Below are positions 8,236 to 10,959 of a stretch of DNA of 10,959 nt, one piece after another (the stretch's first letter is position 1; every line of letters starts with the position of its first letter). The position numbers and the translations under genes are program-made. The notes beneath the pieces were generated by a model. That model was not told the DNA's origin. It saw nothing but the letters and a program-made list of their open reading frames with translations, and did no database searches. Origin of the DNA: Chlamydomonas sphaeroides (Eukaryota; Chlorophyta; Chlorophyceae; Chlamydomonadales; Chlamydomonadaceae); assembly GCA_001662425.1 (NCBI GenBank), contig BDDC01001639.1, positions 11,606-22,564 on the forward strand. Reading direction: 5' to 3'.

Positions 8236-10548
8236 CAGGCGGCGACGCCACTAGTGGACGCCATCCGCCGCCGCGGCGACGCCACGCAGGAAGCACCCTT
8301 CCATGTCCCAGGGCACAAGGTGCGGAGTCGCCCCGGCCCCCTCCGCAGCGACACGTGCAGTGCACACGCCGCGCATCCGCTCGGCATGCCGGCACCCTGA
8401 GCGCCCGCGGCCCGGCGCTCTGCTACGTCCCTACGCGTCATCTTGACCTGACCCACACGGCCAGCGCGCTTGTATTGAGCACGCAACCAGCGCACACCCT
8501 GCCGCCGGCACGCTGACACCGCCGCTGCGACCCTCCTCGCGCCGGCGGCCCCGCAGCGCGGCGTCGGCGCGCCGCCGGCGCTGCAGCCGCTGCTGCGGCC
8601 GCCCGGCGGCGGCAACATGCTGCAGTACGACCTGACGGAGATAGCGGGTGAGCATTGGACCGCCGTCGCATAGGCCGTGCGTGCACTGCGATCGCTTGGT
8701 CAACGTCGCGTGCAGCGCCAGGTGGGCGGGTGAGGCTTCGCGCGGCTCTCGCGTCGCCGCACGGGCGGCCAATGCACCCCCGACCCGTTGGTCGGCGCTG
8801 CATGAAAACGCAGCCGCAGCCCCCATGTGCCGTACAAATTTGAAGCCGTGCCCTGCCCGTGTTCCGCCGCCGCCAGGCCTGGACTTCCTGTCCTCCCCCA
8901 GCGGACCCATCGCCGAGGCTCAGGCCCTGGCGGCGGAGGCCTTCGGCGCCGACGCCACCTGGTTCCTGGTCAACGGCGCCTCCGCCGGCATCCACGCCGC
9001 CGTCATGGCAGTCGCCGCGGCGCCGCCAGCAGCAGCGGGACCTGGGCCTGGGTCGTCGTCGTCGTCGGCGGCGGCGGCGCCTCCGCTGCTGGTGGTTGCT
9101 CGCAACTGCCACCTGTCGGCATTCTCGGCCATGGTGCTGTCGGGTGGGGTGCAAAACAGCATCTTCCGTTTTTAGATTACATGGTATACTTGTATAACCG
9201 ATGTCCTTTTTATGTACAAACGGGTACGGCACTTGCCATGTTCGTCGGCCTTCTCGGCCAGCAGGTTGCTCTCCGGTGGGGCCCCCGCATCGCAGCCCGA
9301 GATGCCGCTCCGACACGCGCCCCCACTAACTCATATGCAACCTCACGCCCGCCCCGCCTCCAAGCCCCGGCACGACACGGCCCACTGCTGGCGGCCGACA
9401 CGTGTCGTCCGGCCAGGGCGTGCCCCCGCCATCTGTCGTCGTACAGGGATCCACCTGCTCGTGCTGCCCCCGCTGCTCGCCGCCACCACCACCACCACGC
9501 CTTCTGCTGGCGGCTGACACGCCGCAGCTGGCTAGCAGCTGCCAGGCAGCTGTCGTCCCGTTGGGATTCCGCGGGGTGTGCCCCCGGGGTGTGCCAGGCA
9601 GCTGTCGTCCCGTTGGGATCCCGAGGGGTGTGCCAGGCAGCTGTCGTCATGGTGCAGACCCCCTCGTGCTGCCCGCGTGTGACCCCCTCGTGCCACCCCC
9701 GGTGCTCACCACCACCAACACCACCGCCCCCATCCCCGCAGGCGTGGAGCCGCGCTGGCTGGCTCCCGAGCTGGACGCGCGCGCGGGTCTGGCGCACTGC
9801 GTTTCACCGCAGCAGGTGTGCGCTACAGCGCAGCGGCACACGTCGGTGTGCTATCACGTACGCACTGCCGATACATGCATGTGGTCTACACTGTGGGCGC
9901 ACTGCAGCAGCATGCACTTGAACATTCGTATCCGTAGCGTTCACGCCCCGTGTGGGACGACTGTGACTCAGCGTGTCGTGTATGGCACCTCGTGCCCGCT
10001 GTCGCCCCGGGCTGGTGCACGGCGTCAGCCCGCAGCAGGCTGGGGGTTTATGAATGCACACGTCACACATCGTACGGCATACGTCACACGTCACACGTCG
10101 TATGGCACACATCACACGGCACACGGCACACGCCACGCATCACACGTTACACGTCACACGTCATACGGCCTAACACAGCAGCTCCTGGCCCTCACTCCGT
10201 CCCCCGGCAGGTCCGAGCAGCTGTCACGCAGTAGCTCCTGGCCCCCAGCAGGCGGGGGGATATGACGTCACATGTCACACGTCACACGCCACACGTCACA
10301 GGTCACACGGCACACGGCCTCACGTCACACGTCACACGGCCTCACGTCACACGGCACACGTCACACGTCACATGGCCTCACGTCACATGTTGTACTTCAT
10401 ACGGCCTAACACAGCAGCTCCTGGCCCCTCACCTGTTCCCCCTGGCAGGTCCGAGCCGCGCTGTCGGCGGCCGCCGCCAGCGGCCGGCGGGTGGCGGGCG
10501 TGCTGGTCGTGTCGCCCACGTACTTTGGGGCCGTGGCCGACATCGAGG
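8014..10548 (+). CDS. Orn/Lys/Arg decarboxylase-type PLP enzyme, 5' part (exons 1-5)
   Basis: Exons: 8014-8319, 8557-8647, 8877-9143, 9742-9815, 10449-10548. Phases agree and give 279 residues; the gene runs off the right edge. The start ATG at 8014 sits in an ATGGCC context. After a leader come PFHVPGHK (95-102) joined to RGVG, the N-terminal signature of the major Orn/Lys/Arg decarboxylase domain; YDLTEIAGLDFL (126-137); the cofactor-binding stretch WFLVNGASAGIHAAVMA (161-177); ARNCHLSAFSAMVLSG (207-222), whose His211 is in the position that stacks on PLP in this family; LDARAGLAHCVSPQQ; and VLVVSPTYFGAVADIE (264-279). The PLP lysine should lie in unseen exons. These enzymes decarboxylate arginine, lysine or ornithine; the substrate cannot be told here. 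Residues 179-202 are a low-complexity Ala/Pro/Gly/Ser insertion. Confidence 0.88.
9104..9284 (+). repeat. Echo of the exon 3 3' end in decarboxylase intron 3
   Basis: The last part of exon 3 (9104-9152, coding NCHLSAFSAMVLSG) has a degenerate copy at about 9231-9284. GTCGGC-TTCTCGGCCA agrees at 16 of 17 positions, followed by a gapped match ending in GGTGGGG. One frame of the copy reads CSSAFSASRLLSGG. The two are separated by an AT-rich stretch (9150-9225) with long T runs, which stands out from the surrounding GC-rich sequence. Confidence 0.75.
9458..9730 (+). repeat. Echo of the intron 3 acceptor-proximal region
   Basis: 9687-9730, just before the exon 4 acceptor, resembles 9458-9501 at roughly 35 of 44 positions: CTCGTGC, a CCCCCG core, TGCTC, then a run of CCA/CAC triplets. 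The triplet run inflates the match, so this is less secure than the other echoes, but its place (after the exon 3 echo, before the real exon 4) follows the same order. Confidence 0.55.
9541..9648 (+). repeat. Three direct repeats in decarboxylase intron 3
   Basis: GCCAGGCAGCTGTCGTC occurs at 9541, 9592 and 9632. The first two copies extend to about 30 bases with the continuation CCGTTGGGAT. They are separated by GGGGTGTG-containing spacers. No coding role is apparent. Confidence 0.9.
9784..10039 (+). repeat. Echo of the exon 4 3' end in decarboxylase intron 4
   Basis: The exon ends AGLAHCVSPQQ with donor GTGTGC. At about 10005-10039 (offset 223) the sequence reads PGLVHGVSPQQ, and the following GGTG has become GGCT, so the GT donor is lost. 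Synonymous differences (TCA against AGC for Ser) show it is an old copy. The echo's GVSP is closer to the usual family sequence than the exon's CVSP. Confidence 0.8.
10059..10400 (+). repeat. TCACACG-type minisatellite, two blocks in intron 4
   Basis: Imperfect repeats of CACACGTCA and CACACGGCA fill 10059-10168 and 10262-10400, on either side of the acceptor echo. The blocks are interrupted by TACGGC and CCTCACGTC variants. Dozens of ACGT or TGACGT-like cores result from the repeat itself. No array-with-spacer structure is present. Confidence 0.92.
10161..10466 (+). repeat. Echo of the exon 5 acceptor junction in decarboxylase intron 4
   Basis: 10397-10466 (intron end, acceptor and first codons of exon 5) is repeated at 10161-10225. 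The first 31 bases are identical, followed by a few indels and then the shared acceptor core GGCAGGTCCGAGC. The echo keeps a complete pyrimidine tract and CAG, but its reading frame gives VRAAVTQ and then TAG. A third, shorter piece (GTAGCTCCTGGCCCC) starts at 10231. Confidence 0.95.
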
Positions 10549-10704
10549 GTGGGCCTGGGGGGGAGGGTCAGGGCCGCCTGCCAGGGGCGAGGGCCGCGGC
10601 AGCCCCCGTGCGGCCCCCCCAACCCCCCTCCCGAACTGGTGCACCGCTCTCGGCCGCATCCCTGCGTGCCCTGTCGCACGGCTAGTAAGCCAATTCCCCA
10701 GGGG

Positions 10705-10890
10705 GTCGTGTGTCGGGCATATGTTCATTATTACGAACACACGAGCCGTGTGCCGACGACCCCATCCCAACGACCCATCCGCCCTCCCACACCCGCAACA
10801 CCACGGCCCCATCGCCGCCGCCTGCCGCACCGCCCGCATGCCCCTCACGGTGGTCGAGGCCCACTGCGGCCACCCCCTTCCTCCTTCCTG
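10705..10890 (+). repeat. Likely echoes of exon 5 end and of unseen exon 6 in intron 5
   Basis: At 10811-10876 one frame reads IAAACRTARMPLTVVEAHCGH. This resembles the next conserved block of the family, in which a helix is followed by VDEAHGAH, but the Asp codon is missing and the base pair before it that should be the acceptor AG is GG. At 10745-10757 GCCGTGTGCCGAC resembles the exon 5 end GCCGTGGCCGAC. Both fit the echo pattern. The real exon 6 is predicted just beyond the window. Confidence 0.5.
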
Positions 10891-10924
10891 CCCCCCACGC
10901 CAGCAAACACGCCGCATGCCGTGC

Positions 10925-10959
10925 TCGCCCTCCCCCTCCCCCTCCCCCTCCCCCTCCCC
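10925..10959. repeat. CCTCCC microsatellite at the right edge
   Basis: A hexamer repeat of CCTCCC runs to the end of the window within decarboxylase intron 5 and is cut off by the edge. Confidence 0.95.

Noticed and set aside
8438..9316. 292-codon minus ORF opposite decarboxylase exons 2 and 3
   Set aside because: Arg-rich antisense shadow. The plus strand carries the conserved enzyme motifs and matching splice sites.
10059..10400. Cluster of CRE/TGACGT regulatory sites
   Set aside because: All occurrences are units of one minisatellite, so their number says nothing about factor binding.

Overview
The window looks like nuclear DNA of a GC-rich green alga, probably of the Chlamydomonas/Volvox group. 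That is an inference from short exons with GT-AG introns, codons strongly biased to G or C in the third position, a plastid-type leader on one gene, and many mini- and microsatellites inside introns. No species can be named. No single-frame ORF in the window is a whole gene. The two genes below were assembled by hand by joining exons whose splice phases agree.

Layout. Positions 1-1018 are non-coding sequence downstream of the first gene; I recognise no gene there. Positions 1019-7674 (minus strand) hold a complete 17-exon gene for a secreted, three-domain saposin-like (prosaposin-type) protein of 564 residues. Positions 7675-8013 are the short intergenic space from which both genes diverge. 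Positions 8014-10548 (plus strand) hold the first five exons of an Orn/Lys/Arg-type PLP-dependent decarboxylase with a basic, plastid-like N-terminal leader. The gene continues past the right edge. The last ~400 bases are intron and end in a CCTCCC microsatellite.

The two genes share a promoter region, but nothing shows a common pathway. One is predicted to be a lipid-binding cofactor of the secretory or vacuolar route. The other is predicted to be an amino-acid decarboxylase, probably organellar, making a polyamine precursor.

The most unusual feature lies in the introns. Several of them, in both genes and on both strands, carry degenerate internal copies ('echoes') of the exon ends that flank them, in collinear order: upstream exon end, its echo, echo of the downstream junction, real downstream exon. 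The best copies are 41 bases with one mismatch and a ~65-70 base copy starting with 31 identical bases. Most upstream-end echoes have lost the splice donor. One downstream echo keeps a usable acceptor followed by an in-frame stop. Other points are a pair of hairpins with a compensatory base change upstream of two neighbouring acceptors, a dense GTAC cluster, and an in-frame duplication of the saposin C-terminus including its stop codon.
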